46,238 nucleotides of DNA from NCBI RefSeq assembly GCF_000383095.1, contig NZ_AORL01000002.1, positions 1 through 46,238 of the forward strand. Direction: 5' to 3'. The stretch is from Sphingomonas sp. PR090111-T3T-6A. GTDB taxonomy: Bacteria; Pseudomonadota; Alphaproteobacteria; Sphingomonadales; Sphingomonadaceae. The position numbers and the translations under genes are program-made. Shown here piece by piece: positions 22,182 to 29,959 of the stretch (its first letter is position 1; the number at the start of each line of letters is the position of its first letter). The notes beneath the pieces were generated by a model. The model had not been told where the DNA came from. It did no database searches and saw only the letters and a program-made list of their open reading frames with translations.

Positions 22182-25100
22182 ATGAACCTCAAGCTGGTCG
22201 CGGCCGCGTTGCTTCTCTCCACCTCGACGGCCGCGCTGGCGGCCTCGCCCTCGGCCTTCGCGGTGGCGCCGGCCGAGCCGGGTGCGGTCACCGTGCAGGG
22301 CGTCGGCGACGGCAAGGCCGATGACAGCGCCGCGATCCAGAAGGCGATCGATACGGCGGCCAACAAGGGAGCGGGCGGGATCGTCTTCCTGCCGTCCGGC
22401 CGCTATCGCATCACGCGCAGCCTGCTCGTGCCGCCGGCGGTGCGCATCTTTGGCGTCGGCGCGACGCGGCCGGTGATCTTCCTGGGTGACCGCACGCCGG
22501 GCTTCGGCAAGGGCATCGGCACCATGATGATGTTCACCGGCGGGCCGGGCTTCCTGCCGGGGCACAAGGTGGCGGTTCCGCCGCTCGGCAGCGTGCCGTT
22601 CAGCGACAAGGTGTCGGATGCCAATTCGGGCTCCTTCTACGGCGCGCTGAGCAATGTCGATTTCGAGATCGGCGCGGGCAATCCGGCGGCGACGGCGGTG
22701 CGCTTCCATGCCGCGCAGCACGCTTATCTCAGCCATGTCGACATGCGGATCGGATCGGGTCTGGCTGGGGCCTATCAGGTCGGCAACGTCATGGAGGACG
22801 TCCATTTCCATGGCGGCCGCTATGGCATCCTGACCGAGAAGACCTCACCGGCGTGGCAGTTCACGCTGATCGACTCCTCGTTCGACGGCCAGCGCAAGGC
22901 GGCGATCCGCGAGCATGAGGCGGGGCTGACCTTGGTGAACGTCCGCATCTCGGATGTGCCGGTCGGGATCGATATCGATCAGGGATACGGCGACTGGCTG
23001 TGGGGCAAGGACGTCCGCTTCGAGAATGTCGCCAGGGCCGGCGTCATCATCTCGAACGAGGGCAACGCCTACACCCAGATTGGCTTCGAGAATGCGATCG
23101 CGAGCAAGACGCCGACCTTCGCGCGCTTCCGCGATAGCGGAAAGGCGGTCGCCGGTTCCGGGGCGGCTTATCGGGTCAAGGCGTTCAACTACGGCCTCGC
23201 GCTCTCCGGCTTCGGCGATGCGGGGCAGTTCGCGACGAAGATGGAAGCGGAGCCGCTTTCCTCGCTTCCGGCTGAGCGTGAGGCTGCGATCCGCGACCTG
23301 CCGCCAGTGTCCGAATGGACCAGCGTCAAGGACTTGCGTGCGAAGGGTGATGGCTCGACCGACGATACCGCCGCGATCCAGCAGGCGATCGAGAGCCATC
23401 GCGTGCTCTATTTCCCGATGGGCCATTATGTCGTTAGCGACACGCTGAAGCTGAAGCCCGACACCGTCCTGATCGGCCTCCATCCGAGCCGCACCCAGAT
23501 CGTGCTGGCCGAGAAGACGCCGGCCTACGCCGGTGTCGGCCCGGCCAAGGCGCTGGTCGAGTCGCCGCAGGGCGGCACCAATATCGTCACCGGCCTTGGC
23601 CTGTTCACCGGCGGCGTGAACCCGCGGGCGAGTGCGCTGATCTGGAAGGCGGGCGAAAGCTCGCTGGTCGATGACGTCAAGATCGAGGGCGGCCACGGCA
23701 CGATCACCGCCGACGGCCATCGCTTCGATCCTTATGACGCCACCCACTCGGCCGACGCAGACCCGGCCAAGCGCTGGGACGGCCAGCATCCGAGCATCTG
23801 GGTGACCGATGGCGGCGGCGGCACCTTCGTCAATGTCTGGACCCCGGACACCTATGCCCAGTCGGGTATGCTGGTTTCGAATACCAGGACGCCCGGCCAT
23901 GTCTATGAGCTGTCGGCCGAGCATCATGTCCGCAACGAGATCGTGCTCGACGGCGTGGAGAATTGGGAGTTCCTCGCCCCCCAGACCGAGGAGGAGTCCG
24001 GCGAAAGCCAGGACACCGTGTCGATCGAGGTGCGCAACTCGCGCAACATCCTGTTCGCCAATTACCACGCCTATCGCGTGACGCGCAGCGTGAAGCCGGC
24101 GCTGACGGCGGCGCGGTTGTTCAACTCGTCGGACATCCGCTTCCGCAATGTCCATGTGAACGCCGAAAGCGGTTTCTCCACCTGCGACGCCAATGGCTGT
24201 GGGACCTATCTGCGGGTCAGCAAGTTCCCCTACGAGAACACGATCCTCGACATGACGCACAAGCTGGCGGTGCGTCAGCGCGAGTTCGCGACGCTGGATG
24301 TGCCGGCCGACCCGGTGGCGGCGGCACCGGCCTCACTGGCGCCGGTCGAGAAGCTGGAGGACGGCTTCTACTCGATCTCCGGCGCGGCGGTGGACGCGTC
24401 CGGCAAGCTCTACTTCGTCGATCACCGCTTCCAGCGCATCTATGGGTGGAGCGAGAAGGAAGGCCTCTCGATCGAGCGCGATGCCCCGCTCGATCCGGTG
24501 AACCTCGCCTTCGACAGGTCGGGTAACCTGATTGTGTTGTCCTCGGACGGCCCCGAGGCGACGGTCTACAGCTTCAAGCCTGGGACCACCGATCCGATCA
24601 CGCTGATCCAGCCCACGCCTACCGGCCAGCATCCGGGAGCGAGCATCGCTCTCCCGGTCAACACATGGGTGAACGGCGAGTTCAAGGATCAGCTCGATCC
24701 CAAGACCATGCGCTTCACCACGCTCCACGAGATGTATGTTCGAGATGCGGGCACGGCGAAGGCGCGTGAATATGTCTCGGCGGATGGCAGCCTCGTGCTC
24801 CCGGCCTTCCGGGTCTTCCAGCAGGGGCCGGGCAACCATCTCGGCTGGCGCTTCTCCGACACGCTGGACAGCTATGGTTTCGTCGCGGCGAAGGCGGGTG
24901 AGCGGGTCTATGTCGTCAACGGCTCGGAGGACCGTACCTACAGTGCCCTTGTCGGCACGGCCGGGCAGCTCACCGATCTCAGGCCCTTTGCCGAGCGTGG
25001 CGGGGAGGGCGTCACCAAGGGGCCGGATGGCCGCGTCTATGTGCTGAACGGCGAGGTCTTCGTCTATGCGGCCGACGGCAAGGAACTCGGCCAGATCCGC

Positions 25101-25196
25101 GTGCCCGAGCGGCCCACCCAGATCCTGTTCGGCGGCGCGGAGGGCAAGACCCTCTTCATCCTGACCCACCACGCGCTCTACGCGGCCAGGCCCTGA
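22182..25196 (+). CDS. Secreted tandem beta-helix (pectate-lyase-3/GH55-like) enzyme fused to SMP-30-like beta-propeller, paralog 1
   Basis: A 1004-residue exported protein. The signal peptide (1-20) is followed by two pectate-lyase-superfamily right-handed beta-helices. Helix 1 is about 35-350 and starts with VGDGKADDSAAIQKAI and the FLPSGRYRI strand. Helix 2 is about 380-700 and starts with AKGDGSTDDTAAIQQAI and YFPMGHYVV. This two-helix plan is that of GH55 glucanases and related lyases. Residues 720-1004 form an SMP-30/gluconolactonase/NHL-type propeller (AAVDASGKLYFVDHRFQRIY, then VNLAFDRSGNLIV). The usual EGP Glu of SMP-30 enzymes is not where expected (SGAAVD), so lactonase activity is uncertain. 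Polysaccharide cleavage plus lactone hydrolysis is inferred from the architecture and the gluconate genes beside it. A paralog lies at 26932. Confidence 0.8.
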   Translation: MNLKLVAAALLLSTSTAALAASPSAFAVAPAEPGAVTVQGVGDGKADDSAAIQKAIDTAANKGAGGIVFLPSGRYRITRSLLVPPAVRIFGVGATRPVIFLGDRTPGFGKGIGTMMMFTGGPGFLPGHKVAVPPLGSVPFSDKVSDANSGSFYGALSNVDFEIGAGNPAATAVRFHAAQHAYLSHVDMRIGSGLAGAYQVGNVMEDVHFHGGRYGILTEKTSPAWQFTLIDSSFDGQRKAAIREHEAGLTLVNVRISDVPVGIDIDQGYGDWLWGKDVRFENVARAGVIISNEGNAYTQIGFENAIASKTPTFARFRDSGKAVAGSGAAYRVKAFNYGLALSGFGDAGQFATKMEAEPLSSLPAEREAAIRDLPPVSEWTSVKDLRAKGDGSTDDTAAIQQAIESHRVLYFPMGHYVVSDTLKLKPDTVLIGLHPSRTQIVLAEKTPAYAGVGPAKALVESPQGGTNIVTGLGLFTGGVNPRASALIWKAGESSLVDDVKIEGGHGTITADGHRFDPYDATHSADADPAKRWDGQHPSIWVTDGGGGTFVNVWTPDTYAQSGMLVSNTRTPGHVYELSAEHHVRNEIVLDGVENWEFLAPQTEEESGESQDTVSIEVRNSRNILFANYHAYRVTRSVKPALTAARLFNSSDIRFRNVHVNAESGFSTCDANGCGTYLRVSKFPYENTILDMTHKLAVRQREFATLDVPADPVAAAPASLAPVEKLEDGFYSISGAAVDASGKLYFVDHRFQRIYGWSEKEGLSIERDAPLDPVNLAFDRSGNLIVLSSDGPEATVYSFKPGTTDPITLIQPTPTGQHPGASIALPVNTWVNGEFKDQLDPKTMRFTTLHEMYVRDAGTAKAREYVSADGSLVLPAFRVFQQGPGNHLGWRFSDTLDSYGFVAAKAGERVYVVNGSEDRTYSALVGTAGQLTDLRPFAERGGEGVTKGPDGRVYVLNGEVFVYAADGKELGQIRVPERPTQILFGGAEGKTLFILTHHALYAARP

Positions 25197-25208
25197 TCCG
25201 GGCCGTGT

Positions 25209-25239
25209 GCCGGGCCGGCGGCCTTTGGCCCGGCCCGGC
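25209..25239. terminator. Bidirectional terminator between convergent genes
   Basis: GCCGGGCCGG (25209-25218) pairs with CCGGCCCGGC (25230-25239), a 10-bp GC stem with an 11-base loop, followed on the plus strand by CTTTATC. It lies between the stops of the rightward beta-helix gene (25196) and the leftward esterase gene (25242), so it can serve both. Confidence 0.65.
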
Positions 25240-25241
25240 CT

Positions 25242-26111
25242 TTATCGCCGCGGGATCAGCCAGCCCTCGTCGTTTAGCCAGTCGTCCAGCCGGTCCGGCC
25301 AGTGCTGGATCGAGAGGCGTTCGGAATGCATCGCCAGGTTGAAGCCGTGATCGGTGTCCGCGAACATGTGGAGTTCCGCCGACACGCCCGCCTTGCGGAG
25401 CTGGTCGTAGAGCGCGAGCGCGGGCGTCGCGCAGCATGGGTCGATCGAGCCCGCCGCGATGAAGGCGGGCGGCGCGCTGGCCACCGCCTTGCCCGGAATG
25501 CCGAGCGGGCCGGGATAGATCAGCACCTGAAAGTCGGGCCGCGCGCTCTCGCGATCGATCGCATCGGCGGCGGCGGGCGTGGCGGGGGCGAGGTTGTCCG
25601 TCACCAGCGACACTAGCTCGCCGCCCGCCGAGAAGCCCATGATCCCGATCCGGTGCGGATCGACGCCATAGTCGGCGGCGTGCGCGCGCACCCAGCGGAC
25701 GGCGCGGCGCGCGTCGGCGGCGGCATCGCCCTCGATCGTGTAGGTCGAGCCGGGCTCGCGTGCGAGGCGGTATTTCAGCACGAAGGTCGTGACGCCGAAC
25801 CGGTTGAGTGCCTTGGCCGGCACCACGCCCTCGTTCTGGAAGACGAGCATCCGGTGCCCGCCGCCGGGGATGACGATGATCGCCGCGCCATTGGCGTGCT
25901 TCGCGTCGGCACGGAAGACGGTTAGCGAGGGGTTGTGGACATTGTGGACATAGGCGCCGTCCTCCAGCCGCTCCGCCTCGCCGGCGTGGCGCTCCGATCC
26001 GGGGGCGCCGTGGGGCCAGATCGGGATGGCGGCGTCCTCGGGCGCGGGGGCCGCGAACACCGGCCCCGCACAGGCCAGCAGAAGGGCGAGGAGGGGACGG
26101 CGGAAGGTCAT
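25242..26111 (-). CDS. Exported alpha/beta-hydrolase esterase (acetyl-xylan-esterase-like)
   Basis: A 289-residue secreted hydrolase. The signal peptide is about 1-20 (LLALLLACAGPVFAA). It has the oxyanion HGG-equivalent VIPGGGHRM, nucleophile elbow GFSAGG, and a terminal catalytic His in DTDHGF. This is the BD-FAE/acetyl-xylan-esterase style found in polysaccharide loci, where it removes acetyl or feruloyl groups. ATG 26111 is chosen because it starts the signal peptide; the open frame further upstream overlaps gntK. It sits downstream of gntK on the same strand (31-base gap) and is probably cotranscribed with it. The substrate is inferred from the locus. Confidence 0.88.
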   Translation of the reverse strand: MTFRRPLLALLLACAGPVFAAPAPEDAAIPIWPHGAPGSERHAGEAERLEDGAYVHNVHNPSLTVFRADAKHANGAAIIVIPGGGHRMLVFQNEGVVPAKALNRFGVTTFVLKYRLAREPGSTYTIEGDAAADARRAVRWVRAHAADYGVDPHRIGIMGFSAGGELVSLVTDNLAPATPAAADAIDRESARPDFQVLIYPGPLGIPGKAVASAPPAFIAAGSIDPCCATPALALYDQLRKAGVSAELHMFADTDHGFNLAMHSERLSIQHWPDRLDDWLNDEGWLIPRR

Positions 26112-26142
26112 GGGCGGGCTCCCTGTCGGATGGCGGCGGATG

Positions 26143-26691
26143 TCAGCGCGGCGTATCGGTCCGGCGCAGCCAGTCGAGGCTGGCCTCGCGCAGTTCGTCG
26201 AGCGGGCGGGCACCGTCGAGCACGAGGACGGGTTCCCCCGCCTCCGGCTGTTCCAATGTCGCGAGCTGGCTGTCGAGCAAGCTCGCGGGCATGTAATGGC
26301 CCGGCCGGTTGTTCATCCGGTGGACCAGTTCCTCACGGCTCGCCTCGGGGAGGATGAAGGCGACCGGCAGCCCGGTCGCGCCGGCCAGCCGCTCGCGATA
26401 GCTTTGCTTGAGCGCCGAGCAGGCCGCCACCGCCACCCCGTCCGCCAGCACCGCCTCGCGGATGCCCGCGCCCAGCCGGTCCAGCCATGGCCAGCGATCG
26501 GCGTCGTCGAGAGGTATGCCGGCGCGCATCTTGGCGACGGCCGCTGCGTCGTGGAACGAGTCGCCTTCCAGGAAGCGGCAGCCCAGCGCGCGCGCCAGCT
26601 CCGCTCCGAGCGTCGACTTCCCACTGCCGCTGACGCCCATGACGATGATCGCCCTCGGCCCGAAACCGGCCGTGTCGGATTGCGTCTGCAC
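26143..26691 (-). CDS. gntK: Gluconokinase
   Basis: A 182-residue P-loop kinase of the GntK family. The P-loop is GVSGSGKST (19-27), followed by EGDSFHDAAAVAKM with the gluconate-site D/H residues, the LDDADRWPWL motif and ACSALKQSYRE, the family hallmarks. It phosphorylates gluconate to 6-phosphogluconate with ATP in the cytoplasm. I choose GTG 26691 because GGGAAGAG lies just upstream and the family starts shortly before the P-loop. The open frame to 26802 covers the promoter region. It is divergent from the second beta-helix enzyme and upstream of the esterase. Confidence 0.92.
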   Translation of the reverse strand: MQTQSDTAGFGPRAIIVMGVSGSGKSTLGAELARALGCRFLEGDSFHDAAAVAKMRAGIPLDDADRWPWLDRLGAGIREAVLADGVAVAACSALKQSYRERLAGATGLPVAFILPEASREELVHRMNNRPGHYMPASLLDSQLATLEQPEAGEPVLVLDGARPLDELREASLDWLRRTDTPR

Positions 26692-26766
26692 GTCTCTTCC
26701 CTTTGTGTTTGCTGGCCCCGAAAAAATGCGGCCCAGCTTTCGCCAGGCCGCCAGTCGGGGAAAACC

Positions 26767-26778
26767 GACAACGTTATC
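26767..26778. promoter_or_regulatory. Candidate LacI/GalR-type operator GACAAC-GTTATC
   Basis: Near-perfect 12-bp palindrome with central CG (one mismatch) in the divergent promoter region between gntK and the second beta-helix gene. The central ACGT/CG with flanking A/T arms is typical of LacI-family sites. No LacI gene lies in the window, so the cognate protein would be elsewhere. Confidence 0.35.
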
Positions 26779-26802
26779 AAGCGGATTCGACACGCTTGCC
26801 AA

Positions 26803-26825
26803 TTACGACCTTGGTCGCGGCTGTT
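26803..26825. promoter_or_regulatory. 23-bp element upstream of the second beta-helix enzyme gene (copy 2)
   Basis: TTACGACCTTGGTCGCGGCTGTT, 106 bases before ATG 26932, differing at one base from the copy at 22106. It contains the perfect palindrome CGACC-TT-GGTCG. The different distance to the start codon in the two genes argues against a shared coding or ribosome-site origin. Confidence 0.5.
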
Positions 26826-26931
26826 TCACCCGTGAAGAGCGATTAGGCCCGATCAAATTCCATGCGGGAGGCACGCGGCGACGCGTCGGCGCACCCGCCT
26901 TGTGGCTTCTGGAACAACAAGCGGGGATCGC

Positions 26932-29925
26932 ATGAAATCGCGTTGGATGGCGGCGGCTGCTCTCGGTGCTGTTATCGCTCCCATGACGGCGGTGCTGGCC
27001 GTGCCTTCCGCGCTCCCCGTGGCGCCGGCGGACGGCGGTGCCGTGACGGTCCACGGCGTGGGCGACGGCAAGGCCGACGACAGCGCGGCGATCCAGCAGG
27101 CGATCGACACCGCCTTCGCGAAGGGCAAGGGCGGTATCGTCTTCCTGCCGTCGGGGCGCTACCGCATCACGCGCACGGTCTTCGTCCGCTCGGCGGTGCG
27201 GGTCTTCGGGGTCGGGCCGACGCGGCCGGTGATCGTTCTGGGGGACCGCACCCCCGGCTTCGCCACCGGCGTGAAGACGATGCTGAGCTTCACCGGCGAG
27301 GATCAGTATCAGATCGGCACCGTCGCCTTCCCGCCGACCACCAGCGTGCCGTTCGACCGCAAGATCCAGGATGCGACGTCGAGCACCTTCTATTCGGCGT
27401 TGAGCAATGTCGACATCGAGATCGGCGCAGGCAATCCGGCGGCGACGGGCGTGCGCTTCCGCGTCGCGCAGCATGGTTTCCTGCGGCATGTCGATATGCG
27501 CATCGGGTCGGGCCTCGCGGGGGCCTATCAGGTCGGCAACGTCATGGAGGACGTGCATTTCCATGGCGGCCGCTATGGCATCCTGACCGAGAAGACCTCT
27601 CCGGCGTGGCAGTTCACGCTGATCGACTCCTCGTTCGATGGCCAGCGCGAGGCGGCGATCCGCGAGCATGAGGCGGGGCTGACCCTGGTCAACGTCCGTA
27701 TCTCGGATGTGCCGGTCGGGATCGATATCGATCAGGGCTATGGTGATTGGCTGTGGGGCAAGGACGTCTGCTTCGAGAATGTCGCCAAAGCCGGCGTCAT
27801 CATCTCGAACGAGGGCAACGCCTACACCCAGATTGGCTTCGAGAATGCGATCGCGAGCAAGACGCCGACCTTCGCGCGCTTCCGCGATAGCGGAAAGGCG
27901 GTCGCCGGTTCCGGGGCGGCCTATCGGGTCAAGGCGTTCAACTACGGCCTCGCGCTCTCCGGCTTCGGCGATGCGGGGCAGTTCGCGACGAAGATGGAAG
28001 CGGAGCCGCTTTCCTCGCTTCCGGCCGCTCGGTCGCCTGCAATCCGCGACCTGCCGCCGGTGTCCGAATGGACCAGCGTCAAGGGCTTGGGCGCGAAGGG
28101 CGACGGCTCGACCGACGATACGGCCGCGATCCAGCAGGCGATCGCCAGCCATCGGGTGCTGTACTTCCCGATGGGCCATTACGTCGTCAGCGACACGCTG
28201 AAGCTGAGGCCCGACACCGTCTTGATCGGCCTGCACCCGAGCCGGGCCCAGATCGTCCTGCCGGACAATGCCCCCGCTTATGCAGGCGTCGGCCCGGCCA
28301 AGGCGCTGGTGGAGTCGCCGCAGGGCGGCACCAACATCGTCACCGGCCTCGGCCTGTTCACGGGCGGCGTGAACCCGCGGGCGAGCGCGCTGATCTGGAA
28401 GGCCGGCGAAAGCTCGCTCGTCGATGACGTCAAGATCCAGGGCGGCGGCGGCACGCTGATGGCCGACGGCAAGCATCTCGACATGTCGAAGCCCGCCTAT
28501 CGCTGGGACGGGCAGCATCCGAGCATCTGGGTGACCGATGGCGGCGGCGGCACCTTCGCGGATGTCTGGTCGCCCAACACCTTCGCGCAGGCGGGTTTCG
28601 TCGTCACCAACACGAAGACGCCAGGCCATGTCTATGAGCTTTCCAACGAGCATCATGTCCGCAACGAGATCGTGCTCGACGGCGTGGAGAACTGGGAGTT
28701 CCTCGCCCCCCAGACCGAGCAGGAGGTGCGCGACGGCGTCGACACGGTGTCGCTGGAGGTGCGCAACTCGCGCAACATCCTGTTCGCCAACTATCATGGC
28801 TATCGCGTCACCCGGACGATCAAGCCGGCGCTGACGGCGGTGCGGCTGTTCAACTCGTCCGACATCCGCTTCCGCAACGTCCATGTGAACGCCGAAAGCG
28901 GTTTCGCCACCTGCGATGCCAATGGCTGCGCCACCTATCTGCGCGCGAGCAAATTCCCGTTCGAGAACGCTATTCTCGACATGACCCACAAGCTGGCGGT
29001 GCGTCAGCGCGAGTTCGCGACGCTGGACGTGCCGGCCGATCCGGTGGCGGCGGCTCCGGCCTCGCTGGCGCCAGTGGAGAAGCTGGAGGATGGCTTCTAC
29101 TCGATCTCCGGCGCGGCCGTGGATGCTTCGGGCAAGCTCTACTTCGTCGATCACCGCTTCCAGCGCATCTATGGCTGGAGCGAGAAGGAAGGCCTCTCGA
29201 TTGAGCGCGATGCGCCGCTTGATCCGGTCAACCTCACCTTCGACAAGTCCGGCAATCTGATCGTGCTGTCCTCGGACGGGCCGGAAGGAACGGTCTACAG
29301 CTTCAAGCCGGGCACCACCGATCCGATAACGCTGATCCAGCCGACGCCGGTGGGCCAGCATCCGGGGGGCAGCATCGCACTGCCGGTCAACACCTGGGTG
29401 AACGGCGAGTTCAAGGATCAGTTCGATCCCAAGACCATGCATTTCACCACGCTGCACGACATGTATGTCCGAGATGCGGGCACGGCGAAGGCCCGCGAAT
29501 ATGTTTCGCCGGACGGCAGCCTCGCGCTGCCCGCCTATCGGGTGCTGACGCAGGGGCCGACCAACCATCTCGGCTGGCGCTGGTCCGACACGCTGGACAG
29601 CTACGGCTTCGTGACGGCGAAGCCGGGCGAGCGGGTGTTCGTGGTCAATGGTTCGGAGAATCGCACCTACAGCGGCCTCGTCGGCGCGGCCGGGCAGATC
29701 ACCGATCTCAAGCCGTTCGCCAGCCGTGGCGGCGAGGGCGTTGCCCAAGGCTCGGACGGCCGCGTCTATGTGCTGAACGGCGAGGTCTTCGTCTACGCGG
29801 CGGACGGCAAGGCGCTGGGCCGGATCATGGTGCCCGAACGGCCCATCCAGATCCTGTTCGGCGGCGCGGACGGCCGCACGCTCTTCATTCTCACGCACCG
29901 CGCTCTGTACGCGGCCAAGCCCTGA
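26932..29925 (+). CDS. Secreted tandem beta-helix enzyme fused to SMP-30-like beta-propeller, paralog 2
   Basis: A 997-residue paralog of the gene at 22182, with the same plan: signal peptide (about 1-24), helix 1 with VGDGKADDSAAIQQAI, helix 2 with AKGDGSTDDTAAIQQAI and YFPMGHYVV, then the propeller. The signal peptide and the segment around residues 105-150 differ clearly from paralog 1. From about residue 190 onward the proteins are nearly the same, and one DNA stretch (27790-28025) is almost identical, which points to gene conversion. The loop after helix 2's first strands lacks the insertion found in paralog 1 (around its residues 515-530), so the active-site rim may differ. ATG 26932 follows GCGGGGATCGC. 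The TonB receptor follows after 34 bases, probably in one operon. Confidence 0.8.
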   Translation: MKSRWMAAAALGAVIAPMTAVLAVPSALPVAPADGGAVTVHGVGDGKADDSAAIQQAIDTAFAKGKGGIVFLPSGRYRITRTVFVRSAVRVFGVGPTRPVIVLGDRTPGFATGVKTMLSFTGEDQYQIGTVAFPPTTSVPFDRKIQDATSSTFYSALSNVDIEIGAGNPAATGVRFRVAQHGFLRHVDMRIGSGLAGAYQVGNVMEDVHFHGGRYGILTEKTSPAWQFTLIDSSFDGQREAAIREHEAGLTLVNVRISDVPVGIDIDQGYGDWLWGKDVCFENVAKAGVIISNEGNAYTQIGFENAIASKTPTFARFRDSGKAVAGSGAAYRVKAFNYGLALSGFGDAGQFATKMEAEPLSSLPAARSPAIRDLPPVSEWTSVKGLGAKGDGSTDDTAAIQQAIASHRVLYFPMGHYVVSDTLKLRPDTVLIGLHPSRAQIVLPDNAPAYAGVGPAKALVESPQGGTNIVTGLGLFTGGVNPRASALIWKAGESSLVDDVKIQGGGGTLMADGKHLDMSKPAYRWDGQHPSIWVTDGGGGTFADVWSPNTFAQAGFVVTNTKTPGHVYELSNEHHVRNEIVLDGVENWEFLAPQTEQEVRDGVDTVSLEVRNSRNILFANYHGYRVTRTIKPALTAVRLFNSSDIRFRNVHVNAESGFATCDANGCATYLRASKFPFENAILDMTHKLAVRQREFATLDVPADPVAAAPASLAPVEKLEDGFYSISGAAVDASGKLYFVDHRFQRIYGWSEKEGLSIERDAPLDPVNLTFDKSGNLIVLSSDGPEGTVYSFKPGTTDPITLIQPTPVGQHPGGSIALPVNTWVNGEFKDQFDPKTMHFTTLHDMYVRDAGTAKAREYVSPDGSLALPAYRVLTQGPTNHLGWRWSDTLDSYGFVTAKPGERVFVVNGSENRTYSGLVGAAGQITDLKPFASRGGEGVAQGSDGRVYVLNGEVFVYAADGKALGRIMVPERPIQILFGGADGRTLFILTHRALYAAKP

Positions 29926-29959
29926 TCGACGCAACATCAAAACATAAAGGGAGGATATC

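Noticed and set aside
22845-24260. 471-codon minus-strand frame
   Set aside because: Antisense of the first beta-helix gene; a similar frame recurs in the paralog because the DNA is similar, not because it is coding.
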